This document shows, in pieces, positions 17,602-27,465 of a stretch of DNA of 50,403 bases. Each line of letters starts with the position of its first letter. Position 1 is the first letter of the stretch. Under the pieces are notes generated by a model. It was given only the letters and a program-made list of their open reading frames with translations. It was not told where the DNA came from and did not search any database. Position numbers and translations under genes: made by a program. This DNA comes from Leclercia adecarboxylata (GTDB taxonomy: Bacteria; Pseudomonadota; Gammaproteobacteria; Enterobacterales; Enterobacteriaceae), in NCBI GenBank assembly GCA_002360945.1, contig DERO01000016.1, forward strand, positions 1 through 50,403, given 5' to 3'.

Positions 17602-17640
17602 ATCCGAAACGTTTCGGATACAAACCAAAACGTTTCGGAT
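17602..17640. promoter_or_regulatory. Two LacI-family operators upstream of the alpha-galactosidase
   Basis: ATCCGAAACGTTTCGGAT (17602-17619) is a perfect 18-bp palindrome. A second copy, CCAAAACGTTTCGG (17625-17638), has one mismatched pair. Their centres are 21 bp apart, two helical turns, so two repressor dimers could bind the same face. They lie between the alpha-galactosidase start and the repressor gene, and the AAACGTTT core is typical of LacI/GalR operators. Confidence 0.85.
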
Positions 17641-17669
17641 TTGTGATCGGGTTTAGAAATTGGGGAAAA

Positions 17670-18665
17670 TTATGCCGTCTGGCCTGGCGTAAATTCTGGC
17701 TGCCACAGCACCTGTAGCTGGCTGATGTCGTCGCCGTTAATCAGCTGCAGCACCATGTCGGCAATCTGCTTGCCTACTCCCTGACGGGTGGACTGGATCA
17801 CCGCCGCCACGTCGATATCGACAATGCTGTCCTGCGGCAGGCCATCATAGACCACCAGCGCCACGGCGTTTTCGCCGGTTAAACGACCCATCTGCGCCAG
17901 CGCCATTGCGGCACCGTCACCGTGGGTGTTGCAGTCGGTAACGATCGCCGTCGGGGGAACATCCAGCGCCAGCAGTGCCTGAGTGGTGGTGTAGCCCGCG
18001 CGGCGGGAAGGCGGCATGGTGCGCAGCCATTCGCTGGAGAGCCCCGCCTCTTTCAGGGCATCGAGATAGCCCTGTCGACGCTGGGTAATAAACGCCTGAT
18101 TGTTGCTCTCACCCAACAGCGCGATGCGCTGATGCCCTTTTTCGATTAACCGCCGGGTCGCGGTATATGTGCCTGCATAGTTATCGAAGTCGAACCAGGC
18201 ATAGGGCTCCGGCAGATGGCTGCGGCCGAGCGCCAGGAAGGGGAACCCGGCGGCCTGCAGCTGTTCGAGACGGGGATCGTTATCGAGGGTATGCGCTACG
18301 ATCAGGGCATCCACGCGACGGCTCTGCACCATCCGCATGTAGCTGTGCTTGTCGGCCAGATCGTCATCGGCAATCAGGAGTAAATCGATCTCATGTTGCG
18401 CCAGTTGGTGGCTAATTTCGCCGACCATGTCCATAAAGACGCTGTTATTGAGCGGAACGGGATGCACCGGGAAGACCAGCCCCACGGCGTCGATTTTGCC
18501 CATCTTCAGACGGCGGGCGAAGGTATTCGGCCGATAGCCACGGCGCTGCGCTTCGGCTTCCACGCGGGCGCGCGTCTCGCTGGAAACGTCAAAATAGCCG
18601 TTGAGGGCGCGGCTCACCGTCGTTACCGACAGTCCCAGTTCTTTAGCAATGGCTTTAAGCGACAT
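17670..18665 (-). CDS. LacI-family repressor of the alpha-galactoside operon (RafR type)
   Basis: The 331-residue protein has a canonical LacI helix-turn-helix and hinge at its N-terminus (MSLKAIAKELGLSVTTVSRA, then RRGYRPNTFARRL), followed by a periplasmic-binding-protein-like sugar-sensing core (AVGLVFPVHPVPLNNSVF; VDALIVAHTLDNDPRL; IVTDCNTHGDGAAMALAQ). It lies directly upstream of, and on the same strand as, the alpha-galactosidase and permease genes, with the double operator in the 104-bp gap. It should repress the pair, perhaps with read-through from its own promoter, and be relieved by an alpha-galactoside. The symbol rafR is likely but the substrate is not proven. Confidence 0.88.
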   Translation of the reverse strand: MSLKAIAKELGLSVTTVSRALNGYFDVSSETRARVEAEAQRRGYRPNTFARRLKMGKIDAVGLVFPVHPVPLNNSVFMDMVGEISHQLAQHEIDLLLIADDDLADKHSYMRMVQSRRVDALIVAHTLDNDPRLEQLQAAGFPFLALGRSHLPEPYAWFDFDNYAGTYTATRRLIEKGHQRIALLGESNNQAFITQRRQGYLDALKEAGLSSEWLRTMPPSRRAGYTTTQALLALDVPPTAIVTDCNTHGDGAAMALAQMGRLTGENAVALVVYDGLPQDSIVDIDVAAVIQSTRQGVGKQIADMVLQLINGDDISQLQVLWQPEFTPGQTA

Positions 18666-18686
18666 GATTATCCGTGTCTTTGGGTA

Positions 18687-19235
18687 TTAGTTTTGTTCCG
18701 CCACCATGAGCGCATACGTATCGGGCTCAAGGGCTTTGAAGATGTGCGACTGGTCGGCAGGATAGCAAATATAGTCCCCCACCCCGAGCGCTTCTGGCTC
18801 TTCTGTGAGGCCCACCAGCGCCCGCCCCTTCATCACGATAATATGCTCAACCGACCCCGGCGGGTGCGGATGGGAAATACGGTCGGCTCCGGGCTGCGCC
18901 ATCAGAATATAGATATCGCGTCGCGCCCCCGGCGGACAGGCCGCCAGTAAAATCGCTTCAAAGTTAGCCTGCTCGGCAACCACTTTAGTGCCTTCTCCAA
19001 GGCGGAGTACCTGGGTGGTAGGCTGCTGTGGTTCAAGCAAACGGGCAAAGGGAATATCCAGCGCCACGCAGAGCGACCACAGGGTCTCGAGGCTGGGATT
19101 GCCGTTGCCGGACTCCAGCTGGGAGAGGGTAGATTTTGCGATCCCGGCCCGGCGAGCAATTTCCGCCAGTGAAAGCCCGGTCCGCATGCGCTCCCGCACC
19201 AGACTTTTCGCAATTACGCTGATTGGCTGCGTCAT
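18687..19235 (-). CDS. XRE-cupin transcriptional regulator beside azlCD
   Basis: This 182-residue regulator combines an N-terminal lambda-repressor-like HTH (LSLAEIARRAGIAKSTLSQL, residues about 20-45, then ESGNGNPSLETL) with a C-terminal cupin sensor domain (RISHPHPPGSVEHIIVMKG and VGDYICYPADQSHIF). It is divergent from azlC across a 102-bp gap that contains a palindrome, which points to control of the exporter genes, probably in response to an amino acid or related small molecule. The ligand cannot be read from the sequence. The raf repressor gene begins 22 bp downstream of this stop, so read-through is possible. Confidence 0.85.
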   Translation of the reverse strand: MTQPISVIAKSLVRERMRTGLSLAEIARRAGIAKSTLSQLESGNGNPSLETLWSLCVALDIPFARLLEPQQPTTQVLRLGEGTKVVAEQANFEAILLAACPPGARRDIYILMAQPGADRISHPHPPGSVEHIIVMKGRALVGLTEEPEALGVGDYICYPADQSHIFKALEPDTYALMVAEQN

Positions 19236-19337
19236 AAAACGGTCTCTTGTTCTATAAAACGAACGAATCGTTCATCTTGATAAACGAAGGTGATGCGTTC
19301 ATTATAATGGATACTCGTTCGATATGGCTAAAACTCT
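19236..19337. promoter_or_regulatory. Divergent promoter/operator region of the XRE-cupin gene and azlCD
   Basis: GAACGAATCGTTC (19261-19273) is a perfect odd-centred palindrome, and further CGTTC half-sites occur at about 19296-19300 and 19315-19319. A consensus -10 TATAAT lies at 19303-19308 for azlC, with TTGATA at 19277-19282 20 bp upstream, longer than the optimal spacer. The palindrome therefore probably binds the XRE-cupin regulator. Confidence 0.6.
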
Positions 19338-19997
19338 ATGAAACACGCATTCTCTTGTCTCAAAGGCGACACCATCAAGGCGATTATTCTCGTGTGTCTG
19401 GCGGTGGGCGTCGTAGGGATGTCCTACGGCTCGCTGGCGATGGCGTATGGCTTCCCGCTGTGGGTGCCGTTCGTGCTCTCCATTTCAGTGCTGGCGGGCG
19501 CCTCGGAATTTATGTTTATCGGCATCGTCGCCAGCGGGGGCAATCCCCTCGCCGCAGCGGCGGCCGGGCTGCTGGTCAACGCCCGCCATGTTCCTTTCGG
19601 CGTGACGGTGCGCGAGCTGGTAGGCAAACGCGGCGCCAGCTTCCTCGGCTGCCACATTATGAATGACGAAAGCGTGGTGTTTGGCCTGTCGCAAAAAACG
19701 CCGGAGCAGCGCAAAGCCGCCTACTGGCTCTGCGGCCTGGGCGTCGCCATTATCTGGCCGCTGGGCACCCTGCTGGGAGCGATGGTCGGTAAACTGCTGC
19801 CCGACCCGGAAACCATCGGGCTGGATGCGGTGTTCCCGGCCATTTTACTGGCGCTGGTCGTGCCGGCCTTTAAGAACCGCACTACGCTTATCCGCGCCTG
19901 CAGCGGTGCCGCGCTATCACTGGCCGCGGTACCCTTTGCGCCGGTGGGCCTGCCGGTGTTGCTCTCCCTGCTTGGCCTGGCGACGAGGAAGAAATAA
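19338..19997 (+). CDS. azlC: AzlC-type branched-chain amino acid exporter, large subunit
   Basis: The 219-residue membrane protein, with about six hydrophobic segments (IILVCLAVGVVGMSYGSLAM and others), belongs to the AzlC family, which pairs with AzlD to export branched-chain amino acids (YgaZ-YgaH in E. coli exports valine). The family motif regions SISVLAGASEFMFIG and LLVNARHVPFGVTVRELV, which are the most conserved parts, are present. Its stop overlaps the azlD ATG by one base (TAATG). A distinct substrate cannot be excluded. Regulation is probably by the divergent XRE-cupin protein. Confidence 0.87.
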   Translation: MKHAFSCLKGDTIKAIILVCLAVGVVGMSYGSLAMAYGFPLWVPFVLSISVLAGASEFMFIGIVASGGNPLAAAAAGLLVNARHVPFGVTVRELVGKRGASFLGCHIMNDESVVFGLSQKTPEQRKAAYWLCGLGVAIIWPLGTLLGAMVGKLLPDPETIGLDAVFPAILLALVVPAFKNRTTLIRACSGAALSLAAVPFAPVGLPVLLSLLGLATRKK

Positions 19998-20320
19998 TGG
20001 AAAACATGACCGTCTTTATTCTCGGTATCGCCCTGCTGTCGGCGGGCACCTACCTGATGCGTCTCGGCGGCGCGAAGCTGGGCAGTCGGTTAGCGCTGTC
20101 TGAGCGCTCCCAGGCGCTGCTGTCGGATGCGGCCACGGTGTTACTGTTTTCAGTGGCGCTGGCGACCACCTTCTATGAAGGGGAGCATTTTGCCGGAATG
20201 GCGCGGGTGCTGGGCGTGGCCTTTGCGGTATTCCTCGCGTGGCGCAAGGTGCCGTTGATTTTCGTGATCGTCGCGGCGGCAGTAGTGACGGCATTATTAC
20301 GCCTGGCAGGCATAAACTAA
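19997..20320 (+). CDS. azlD: AzlD-type branched-chain amino acid exporter, small subunit
   Basis: This 107-residue protein with four hydrophobic segments is the small partner of AzlC. The AzlD-family features are the N-terminal FILGIALLSAGTYLMRLGG (the TYxxR motif) and the middle LLSDAATVLLFSVALAT. It is coupled to azlC by a one-base overlap and followed at once by a terminator. AzlC and AzlD work as a heteromeric exporter in the cytoplasmic membrane. Confidence 0.87.
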   Translation: MENMTVFILGIALLSAGTYLMRLGGAKLGSRLALSERSQALLSDAATVLLFSVALATTFYEGEHFAGMARVLGVAFAVFLAWRKVPLIFVIVAAAVVTALLRLAGIN

Positions 20321-20344
20321 AAAAGCGCCCCGGGGGCGCTCTTT
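20320..20344. terminator. Bidirectional terminator between azlD and the DUF1471 gene
   Basis: AAAAAGCGCC and GGCGCTCTTT flank a CCGGG loop. With A's on one side and T's on the other it can stop transcription from both convergent genes. Confidence 0.85.
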
Positions 20345-20361
20345 CGACAGATACTTTGCTT

Positions 20362-20574
20362 TTATTTGTTCAGTTCAGCGGTCATGTGTACACGGTTACC
20401 GGTGAATGCCTGGGTAATGGTGTAAGACGATGCGCCAGCCTGCTGGGCCTGAGCGGCGATTTTAGCTTCTGCGCCATCAATGGTGCTGGCGGAGGCGGTC
20501 ACAGACTGCGCAGCGAAAGAACCGAAAGAGGTAGCCAGAGCGATTACTGCAACAAAAGTTTTGATGCTTTTCAT
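20362..20574 (-). CDS. DUF1471 (YdgH/BhsA/McbA family) small periplasmic protein
   Basis: The 70-residue protein has a Sec signal peptide (MKSIKTFVAVIALATSFGSF, cut near residue 22) and a single DUF1471 domain: QSVTASASTIDGAEAKIAAQ, then AGASSYTITQAFTGNRVHMT. Members are small secreted stress-response proteins linked in E. coli to biofilm, acid, copper or peroxide responses; the sequence does not allow assignment to one of them. It is convergent with azlD. Confidence 0.85.
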   Translation of the reverse strand: MKSIKTFVAVIALATSFGSFAAQSVTASASTIDGAEAKIAAQAQQAGASSYTITQAFTGNRVHMTAELNK

Positions 20575-20688
20575 GATATAAATCCTTGCGATGAGTTGTT
20601 GGTGTAAGGCGTTGTGCCTTGATGTGATAAATAATAGGCCTCATCACCGACAACTGATAGCGGAAGGATTTGCTCTCAACATTCAAAA

Positions 20689-21525
20689 TTATTGATCAAT
20701 TATCAGGCGTTGCGGATGGGTATAAACCGTCGCTCTTCCTGGCTTGCAGAAGCCCACCAGCGTCAGGTTGCAGCGCTCGGCTACTTCCACCGCCAGGGTG
20801 GTGGCTGCAGATACCGCAAACAGGATTTCCACTCCGCACATGGCCGCCTTCTGCACCATCTCGTAGCTCGCCCGACTGGAGACCAGCGCAGCCCCCTGTT
20901 GCCACGTCTCATTCTCTCCTGCGCGCCTGCCCAGCAGTTTATCCAATGCCACATGCCGTCCGACATCTTCATGCCCGCCGGCAATCTCGCCGTTCGGTAA
21001 TACCCAGGCGGCGGCATGGGTACATCCGCTCAGCTGCCCGATGGGCTGCACGTCGTTGAGATGCGCCAGCGCCCGATCGAGATGGGCAAGGTTAAAGCGC
21101 TGGGTGAAGGGCAGCGGCACCACGGGCTTGCCGATATCGTTAAGCTGCTCCACGCCGCAGACGCCGCAGCCGGTGCGCCCCGCCAGCGCCCGCCGACGCT
21201 CTTTTAATCCCATAAAGCGGCGGCTGGAGAGTTCAATCTGCACTTCGAGACCATTGCAAACGGATATCACCTCCATACCGTAGATCTCACGCGGGTGCTC
21301 AATGATGCCTTCAGACAGCGAAAAGCCGATGGCGAACAGCTCCAGATCTTTCGGCGAGGCCATCATCACCACGTGGGAGATACCGTTATAAACCAGCGCG
21401 ACGGGCACCTCTTCCGCCAGGAAATCGGGCATCGGGAGGCTAATCTGAGGGGGTCTGTGTACCCGGCGCTCTGCCACGCCGACAGGCAGCGACGTAATGC
21501 GGGTATCACCATTTTGTTTCAACAC
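20689..21525 (-). CDS. fdhD: Formate dehydrogenase sulfurtransferase FdhD
   Basis: FdhD passes sulfur from IscS to the molybdenum cofactor and is required for active formate dehydrogenases. The start is taken as GTG at 21525 (AGGATATTCGTT upstream), giving 278 residues, close to E. coli's 277; the frame is open further upstream. The TTG at 21522 is a possible alternative. The catalytic loop [12 protein letters not shown] with its CGVC pair is present, as are [11 protein letters not shown] and the C-terminal [17 protein letters not shown]. The N-terminal 30 residues are the least conserved part. It is divergent from fdoG, the gene of an enzyme it activates. Confidence 0.93.
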   Translation of the reverse strand: MLKQNGDTRITSLPVGVAERRVHRPPQISLPMPDFLAEEVPVALVYNGISHVVMMASPKDLELFAIGFSLSEGIIEHPREIYGMEVISVCNGLEVQIELSSRRFMGLKERRRALAGRTGCGVCGVEQLNDIGKPVVPLPFTQRFNLAHLDRALAHLNDVQPIGQLSGCTHAAAWVLPNGEIAGGHEDVGRHVALDKLLGRRAGENETWQQGAALVSSRASYEMVQKAAMCGVEILFAVSAATTLAVEVAERCNLTLVGFCKPGRATVYTHPQRLIIDQ

Positions 21526-21928
21526 AACGAATATCCTGAGCAACCACGGGGGAAGCCTGCTATTGCACCATACTTTTCCGGCCTGGCGCATAGTATGGAT
21601 CAATTTTTACCGCCCTGTCCGCGCAACTTTACCGGAGATGCAAATCTGACGGAGAAACAGGTTTGTAACAGTTTTGGTGCGCCATGTGATCAATATCACA
21701 TTTTATAATCATCACCGTGATAATACGTTCACTTTGTTTTAACGCTGTTGGAACAAGCGTACCGACATTGTGGTATTCTGACATACCCCTCGTGGAAATG
21801 AGGGTTTAACGCAAATTTTCAACTTTGCGGTCAAAAAAACAGCCGTGAAGTAAAACAATAATTACCCCCAATAATTCGCGCGCAGGCGCGAGGAGTGAAG
21901 GGTAGCAATGTCGAAACAAGGAGTGACC
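21526..21928. promoter_or_regulatory. Divergent fdhD / fdoG region with a consensus CRP site
   Basis: No gene lies in these 403 bp. TGTGATCAATATCACA at 21685-21700 is a perfect CRP palindrome (TGTGA-N6-TCACA, with matching AT flanks) about 175 bp from the fdhD start and 230 bp from the fdoG start. A weaker palindromic stretch, ATCATCACCGTGATAAT, follows at 21708-21724. The core differs from the FNR consensus TTGAT-N4-ATCAA at the outer positions. I could not place promoters confidently. Confidence 0.7.
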
Positions 21929-24900
21929 ATGCAGGTCAGCAGAAGGCAGTTCTTTAAGATCTGCGCTGGCGGTATGGCAGGCACCACGGCGGCGGCACTG
22001 GGCTTTGCACCCGGTGTAGCACTGGCGGAAACACGGCAGTACAAACTGCTGCGCACCCGCGAAACCCGTAACACCTGTACGTACTGCTCTGTCGGTTGTG
22101 GGCTGTTGATGTATAGCCTCGGCGACGGTGCAAAAAACGCCAAAGCATCTATTTTCCATATCGAAGGTGATCCGGATCATCCGGTCAACCGCGGTGCGCT
22201 CTGCCCGAAAGGGGCAGGTCTGGTGGACTTCATCCACTCAGAAAGCCGCCTGAAATTCCCGGAATATCGCGCGCCAGGCTCAGATAAATGGCAGCAAATT
22301 AGCTGGGAAGAAGCGTTCGATCGCATCGCTAAGCTGATGAAAGAAGACCGCGATGCTAACTTTATGGCGCAGAACGCCGAAGGCACCACCGTTAACCGCT
22401 GGCTCTCCACCGGGATGCTGTGTGCCTCTGCCTCCAGTAACGAAACCGGCTATTTAACCCAGAAATTCACGCGCGCACTCGGCATGCTCGCGGTCGACAA
22501 CCAGGCGCGTGTCTGACACGGACCAACGGTAGCAAGTCTTGCTCCAACATTTGGTCGCGGTGCGATGACCAACCACTGGGTCGACATCAAGAACGCCAAC
22601 CTTATCGTGGTGATGGGCGGTAACGCCGCTGAAGCGCACCCTGTCGGGTTCCGCTGGGCGATGGAAGCCAAAATCCACAACGGTGCGAAACTGATTGTGA
22701 TCGATCCCCGCTTTACGCGTACGGCGTCGGTGGCGGATTTCTACACCCCTATTCGTTCAGGTACTGACATCACTTTCCTGTCAGGCGTACTGCTGTACCT
22801 GCTGACCAACGAAAAATATAACCGCGAATACACCGAAGCCTATACCAACGCCAGCCTGATCGTGCGTGAGGATTACCACTTCGAAGATGGCCTGTTCAGC
22901 GGTTACGATGCCGATAAACGCAAATACGACAAAACCAGCTGGAACTACGAGCTGGATGAGAAAGGCTTTGCGAAGCGCGACACCACTCTGCAACACCCGC
23001 GCTGCGTGTGGAACCTGCTGAAAGAGCACGTTTCCCGCTATACGCCAGAGGTGGTGGAAAACATCTGCGGGACGCCGAAAGCGGACTTCCTGAAGGTGTG
23101 CGAGATGATCGCTGAAACCAGCGCTCACGATAAAACCGCCTCGTTCCTGTATGCACTCGGCTGGACACAACACTCCATCGGCGCGCAGAACATCCGTACC
23201 ATGGCAATGGTGCAGTTGCTGCTTGGCAACATGGGGATGGCAGGCGGCGGCGTCAACGCCCTGCGCGGCCACTCCAACATTCAGGGTCTGACCGACCTCG
23301 GCCTGCTGTCGCAGAGCCTGCCGGGTTATATGAACCTGCCAAGCGAAAAGCAGACCGACCTGCAAACCTATCTGACGGCCAGCACGCCAAAACCGCTGCT
23401 CGAAGGCCAGGTGAACTACTGGGGCAACTATCCGAAGTTCTTCATCTCAATGATGAAGGCCTTCTATGGCGATAAAGCGACGGCGGAAAACAGCTGGGGC
23501 TTTGACTGGCTGCCGAAGTGGGACAAGGGCTACGACGTTCTGCAGTACTTCGAGATGATGAACCAGGGCCAGGTCAACGGCTATCTGTGCCAGGGCTTTA
23601 ACCCGGTGGCGTCGTTCCCGAACAAGAACAAGGTTGTGGCGTCGCTGTCGAAACTGAAGTTCCTGGTCACCATTGATCCGCTCAATACCGAGACCTCGAC
23701 CTTCTGGCAGAACCACGGTGAGTCGAACGACGTCGATCCATCGACGATTCAGACCGAAGTGTTCCGTCTGCCGTCCACCTGCTTCGCGGAAGAGAACGGC
23801 TCTATCGTCAACTCCGGCCGCTGGCTGCAGTGGCACTGGAAAGGCGCGGACGCCCCGGGCATCGCCATGAACGACGGCGAGATCCTGGCCGGTATCTTCT
23901 TACGCCTGCGTAAGATGTATGCGGCAGAAGGCGGCGCGAACCCGGAACCGGTGCTGAACATGAGCTGGAACTACTCGACGCCGGAGAACCCATCTCCGGA
24001 AGAAGTGGCGATGGAGAGCAACGGTAAGGCGCTGGCGGACGTTATCGACCCGGCCACCGGTGCCGTTCTGGCGAAGAAAGGCGATCAGCTCAGCACCTTC
24101 GCGCACCTGCGTGACGACGGTACCACCTCCAGCGGCTGTTGGATCTTTGCCGGGAGCTGGACGCCGAAAGGCAACCAGATGGCCAACCGCGATAACGCCG
24201 ACCCGTCAGGTCTCGGCAATACGCTGGGCTGGGCGTGGGCATGGCCGCTGAACCGCCGCATTCTCTATAACCGCGCATCCGCTGACCCGCAGGGCAACCC
24301 GTGGGATCCGAAGCGTCAGCTGCTGAAATGGGACGGCGCGAAATGGGGCGGCGTGGATATTCCGGACTACAGCACCGCGCCTCCGGGCAGCGATGTTGGG
24401 CCGTTTATCATGCAGCCTGAAGGGATGGGCCGCCTGTTCGCGATCGATAAGATGGCGGAAGGGCCGTTCCCGGAACACTACGAGCCGTTTGAGACGCCGC
24501 TGGGCACCAACCCGCTGCACCCGAACGTGGTCTCTAACCCGGCAGCCCGTATCTTTAAGGGCGATTTCGAAGCGCTGGGCAAAAAAGACAAGTTCCCGTA
24601 CGTGGGTACCACTTATCGTCTGACCGAGCACTTCCACTACTGGACCAAACACGCGCTGCTTAACGCCATCGCGCAGCCGGAACAGTTTGTGGAGATCGGC
24701 GAGAAGCTGGCGAACAAGCTCGGCATCGCCCACGGCGATACCGTCAAGGTCTCCTCCAACCGCGGCTATATCAAAGCCAAAGCGGTGGTGACCAAGCGTA
24801 TTCGCACGCTGAAGGTTCACGGTCAGGATGTGGATACCATCGGTATTCCGATTCACTGGGGTTATGAGGGCGTGGCGAAGAAAGGGTTTATTGCTAACAC

Positions 24901-24979
24901 CCTGACGCCGTTCGTCGGTGATGCGAATACGCAGACGCCGGAGTTTAAGGCCTTCCTCGTGAACGTGGAAAAGGTGTAA
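21929..24979 (+). CDS. fdoG: Formate dehydrogenase-O selenocysteine-containing alpha subunit
   Basis: This is the catalytic subunit of the periplasm-facing respiratory formate dehydrogenase-O. With the TGA at 22514-22516 decoded as selenocysteine (residue 196, in ARV-Sec-HGPT) the protein has 1016 residues, the same as E. coli FdoG. The ATG at 21929 (AAGGAGTGACC upstream) gives the Tat signal SRRQFFKICAGG. CTYCSVGCGLL and a later cysteine in GALCPKGAG bind an N-terminal [4Fe-4S] cluster, and the remainder is the bis-MGD molybdopterin fold. The UGA is not a mutation: a SECIS-like hairpin follows and the frame continues with high identity. It is the first gene of fdoGHI-fdhE; activation needs FdhD and FdhE. 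Confidence 0.96.
22514..22556 (+). promoter_or_regulatory. Bacterial SECIS element at the fdoG selenocysteine codon
   Basis: The UGA codon and about 40 nt after it form the hairpin bound by SelB-type elongation factor. The upper stem includes AGCAAG pairing with TTGCT around a small loop (GGTAGCAAGTCTTGCT), and lower-stem pairing brings CGGACCAA against TTGGTCGCG. The sequence is nearly that of E. coli formate dehydrogenase genes. Confidence 0.85.
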
Positions 24980-24991
24980 CGGAGACGACTT

Positions 24992-25894
24992 ATGGCTTAT
25001 CAATCGCAAGACATTATCCGTCGTTCCGCGACTAACAGTTTCACCCCCGCGCCACAGGCGCGGGACCACCAGCAGGAAGTGGCGAAGCTTATCGACGTGA
25101 CCACCTGTATCGGCTGTAAAGCCTGTCAGGTGGCCTGTTCGGAGTGGAACGACCTCCGTGATGAAGTGGGTCACAACGTCGGGGTGTATGACAACCCCGC
25201 CGATCTGACCGCCAAATCCTGGACGGTGATGCGCTTCTCGGAAGTGGAGCAAAACGACAAACTGGAGTGGCTGATCCGTAAAGATGGCTGTATGCACTGT
25301 GCGGATCCGGGCTGCCTGAAGGCCTGCCCGTCTGAAGGGGCAATCATTCAGTATGCCAACGGTATCGTCGACTTCCAGTCTGAACAGTGCATCGGCTGCG
25401 GCTACTGCATCGCCGGCTGTCCGTTCGACGTGCCGCGCCTGAACCCGGAAGACAACCGCGTCTACAAATGTACGCTGTGCGTTGACCGTGTAACTGTCGG
25501 CCAGGAGCCGGCCTGCGTGAAGACCTGTCCAACCGGCGCCATTCATTTTGGCTCCAAAGAGGACATGAAAACCCTGGCGGGCGAGCGTGTATCCGAGCTG
25601 AAAACCCGCGGTTACGACAACGCAGGCCTGTACGATCCAGCCGGTGTTGGCGGTACCCACGTGATGTACGTGCTGCACCACGCCGACAAGCCGAATCTGT
25701 ATCACGGCCTGCCGGAGAACCCGGAGATCAGCGCCACGGTGAAATTCTGGAAAGGCATCTGGAAACCGCTGGCCGCCGTCGGGTTTGCCGCGACCTTCGC
25801 TGCGAGCATCTTCCACTATGTCGGTGTCGGTCCGAACCGCGCGGAAGAGGAAGACGACAACCTGCATGAAGAGAAAGACGAGGTGCGCAAATGA
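24992..25894 (+). CDS. fdoH: Formate dehydrogenase-O iron-sulfur beta subunit
   Basis: FdoH conducts electrons from the molybdenum site of FdoG to the membrane cytochrome. The 300-residue protein carries four ferredoxin cysteine clusters: [37 protein letters not shown] and CTLC...CVKTCP. A single C-terminal membrane segment ([20 protein letters not shown]) anchors it, as in E. coli. It starts 12 bp after fdoG with ACGGAGACG upstream, and overlaps fdoI by ATGA. Confidence 0.96.
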   Translation: MAYQSQDIIRRSATNSFTPAPQARDHQQEVAKLIDVTTCIGCKACQVACSEWNDLRDEVGHNVGVYDNPADLTAKSWTVMRFSEVEQNDKLEWLIRKDGCMHCADPGCLKACPSEGAIIQYANGIVDFQSEQCIGCGYCIAGCPFDVPRLNPEDNRVYKCTLCVDRVTVGQEPACVKTCPTGAIHFGSKEDMKTLAGERVSELKTRGYDNAGLYDPAGVGGTHVMYVLHHADKPNLYHGLPENPEISATVKFWKGIWKPLAAVGFAATFAASIFHYVGVGPNRAEEEDDNLHEEKDEVRK

Positions 25895-26526
25895 AAAGAC
25901 GTGACACCATCGTGCGCTACACGGCGCCGGAACGTATCAACCACTGGGTCACCGCCTTCTGCTTTATGCTGGCGGCGATAAGCGGGCTGGGGTTCTTCTT
26001 CCCCTCCTTCAACTGGCTGATGCAGATCCTCGGTACGCCGCAGCTGGCGCGCATCCTGCACCCGTTCGTCGGGGTGGTGATGTTCGCCTCGTTCATCATC
26101 ATGTTTTTCCGCTACTGGCACCACAACCTAATCAATCGGGATGATATCTTTTGGGCGAAGAATATTCGTAAGATCGTCGTCAACGAGGAAGTGGGTGATA
26201 CCGGACGCTATAACTTCGGCCAGAAATGCGTATTCTGGGCGGCGATTATCTTCCTGGTCCTGTTGCTGGCAAGTGGCGTGGTCATCTGGCGTCCGTACTT
26301 TGCGCCTGCTTTCTCAATCCCGGTGATCCGATTTGCGTTAATGCTGCATTCATTTGCCGCAGTGGCGTTAATTGTGGTTATCATGGTGCATATCTACGCC
26401 GCCCTCTGGGTGAAAGGCACCATTACCGCGATGGTGGAAGGCTGGGTTACTAAGACGTGGGCGAAGAAACATCACCCGCGCTGGTACCGTGAAGTCCGCC
26501 AGAAACAGGAAAAGTCATCTGAATGA
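25891..26526 (+). CDS. fdoI: Formate dehydrogenase-O cytochrome b556 gamma subunit
   Basis: FdoI is the 211-residue inner-membrane cytochrome that passes electrons from FdoH to quinone. Four hydrophobic segments are seen, starting at [20 protein letters not shown], and histidines suited to heme ligation occur in [15 protein letters not shown] and [17 protein letters not shown]. It overlaps fdoH and fdhE by ATGA on both sides, so the unit is translationally coupled. Confidence 0.95.
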   Translation: MKRRDTIVRYTAPERINHWVTAFCFMLAAISGLGFFFPSFNWLMQILGTPQLARILHPFVGVVMFASFIIMFFRYWHHNLINRDDIFWAKNIRKIVVNEEVGDTGRYNFGQKCVFWAAIIFLVLLLASGVVIWRPYFAPAFSIPVIRFALMLHSFAAVALIVVIMVHIYAALWVKGTITAMVEGWVTKTWAKKHHPRWYREVRQKQEKSSE

Positions 26527-27452
26527 GTATTCGCATAATCCCGCAAGATGAGCTGGGTTCGAGCGAGAAACGCACGGCGGAAGTGATTCCGCCGCTACTG
26601 TTCCCCAGACTGAAAAACCTCTATAACCGACGCGCGGAACGCCTGCGTGAGCTGGCAGAGAACAACCCGCTTGGCGACTATCTGCGCTTTGCCGGGCTGA
26701 TCGCCCACGCTCAGGAAGTGGTGCTGTACGACCATCCGCTGCAGATGGATCTGACCGCACGCATCAAAGAGGCGAACGTTCAGGGCAAGCCGCCGCTGGA
26801 CATCCACGTGCTACCGCGCGATAAGCACTGGCACACGCTGCTGCACTCGCTGATTGCCGAGCTGAAGCCCGAGATGAGCGGCCCTGCGCTGGCGGTGATC
26901 GAGAATCTCGAGAAAGCCTCTGAGCAGGAACTGGAGCAGATGGCGAGCGCGCTGTTTGCCTCTGATTTTTCCTCAGTCAGCAGCGATAAAGCGCCGTTTA
27001 TCTGGGCTGCCCTGTCGCTCTACTGGGCACAAATGGCCAGCCTGATCCCAGGTAAAGCTCGCGCCGAATACGGTGAAGCACGCCAGTTCTGCCCGGTGTG
27101 CGGTTCGATGCCGGTCTCCAGCATGGTGCAAATCGGTACCACTCAGGGGCTGCGCTACCTGCACTGCAACCTGTGTGAAACCGAGTGGCACGTGGTGCGC
27201 ATCAAATGCAGCAACTGCGAGCAGACCCGCGATCTGCACTACTGGTCGCTGGAGAACGAGCAGTCAGCGGTGAAAGCCGAAAGCTGCGGCGACTGCGGCA
27301 CCTACCTGAAGATTTTGTATCAGGAAAAAGACCCGAAAGTGGAGGCCGTCGCTGACGATCTCGCCACGCTGATTCTGGACGCCAAAATGGAGCAAGAGGG
27401 CTTTGCCCGCAGCTCTATTAACCCGTTCCTGTTCCCGGGTGAAGGGGAGTAA
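26523..27452 (+). CDS. fdhE: Formate dehydrogenase accessory protein FdhE
   Basis: FdhE is a cytoplasmic Tat proofreading factor and rubredoxin-like iron protein that helps mature formate dehydrogenases before export. The 309-residue protein has the four expected CxxC pairs: [29 protein letters not shown] and [10 protein letters not shown]. It overlaps fdoI by ATGA and closes the operon; a REP element follows. Confidence 0.95.
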   Translation: MSIRIIPQDELGSSEKRTAEVIPPLLFPRLKNLYNRRAERLRELAENNPLGDYLRFAGLIAHAQEVVLYDHPLQMDLTARIKEANVQGKPPLDIHVLPRDKHWHTLLHSLIAELKPEMSGPALAVIENLEKASEQELEQMASALFASDFSSVSSDKAPFIWAALSLYWAQMASLIPGKARAEYGEARQFCPVCGSMPVSSMVQIGTTQGLRYLHCNLCETEWHVVRIKCSNCEQTRDLHYWSLENEQSAVKAESCGDCGTYLKILYQEKDPKVEAVADDLATLILDAKMEQEGFARSSINPFLFPGEGE

Positions 27453-27465
27453 TCTCCTGTGATAG

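Noticed and set aside
22514..22516. TGA in fdoG as a nonsense mutation
   Set aside because: It is at the conserved selenocysteine position and followed by a SECIS-like hairpin.
24206..25867. A 553-codon minus-strand frame opposite fdoG and fdoH
   Set aside because: It spans two well-identified genes antisense, has no ribosome-binding site and no recognisable domain.
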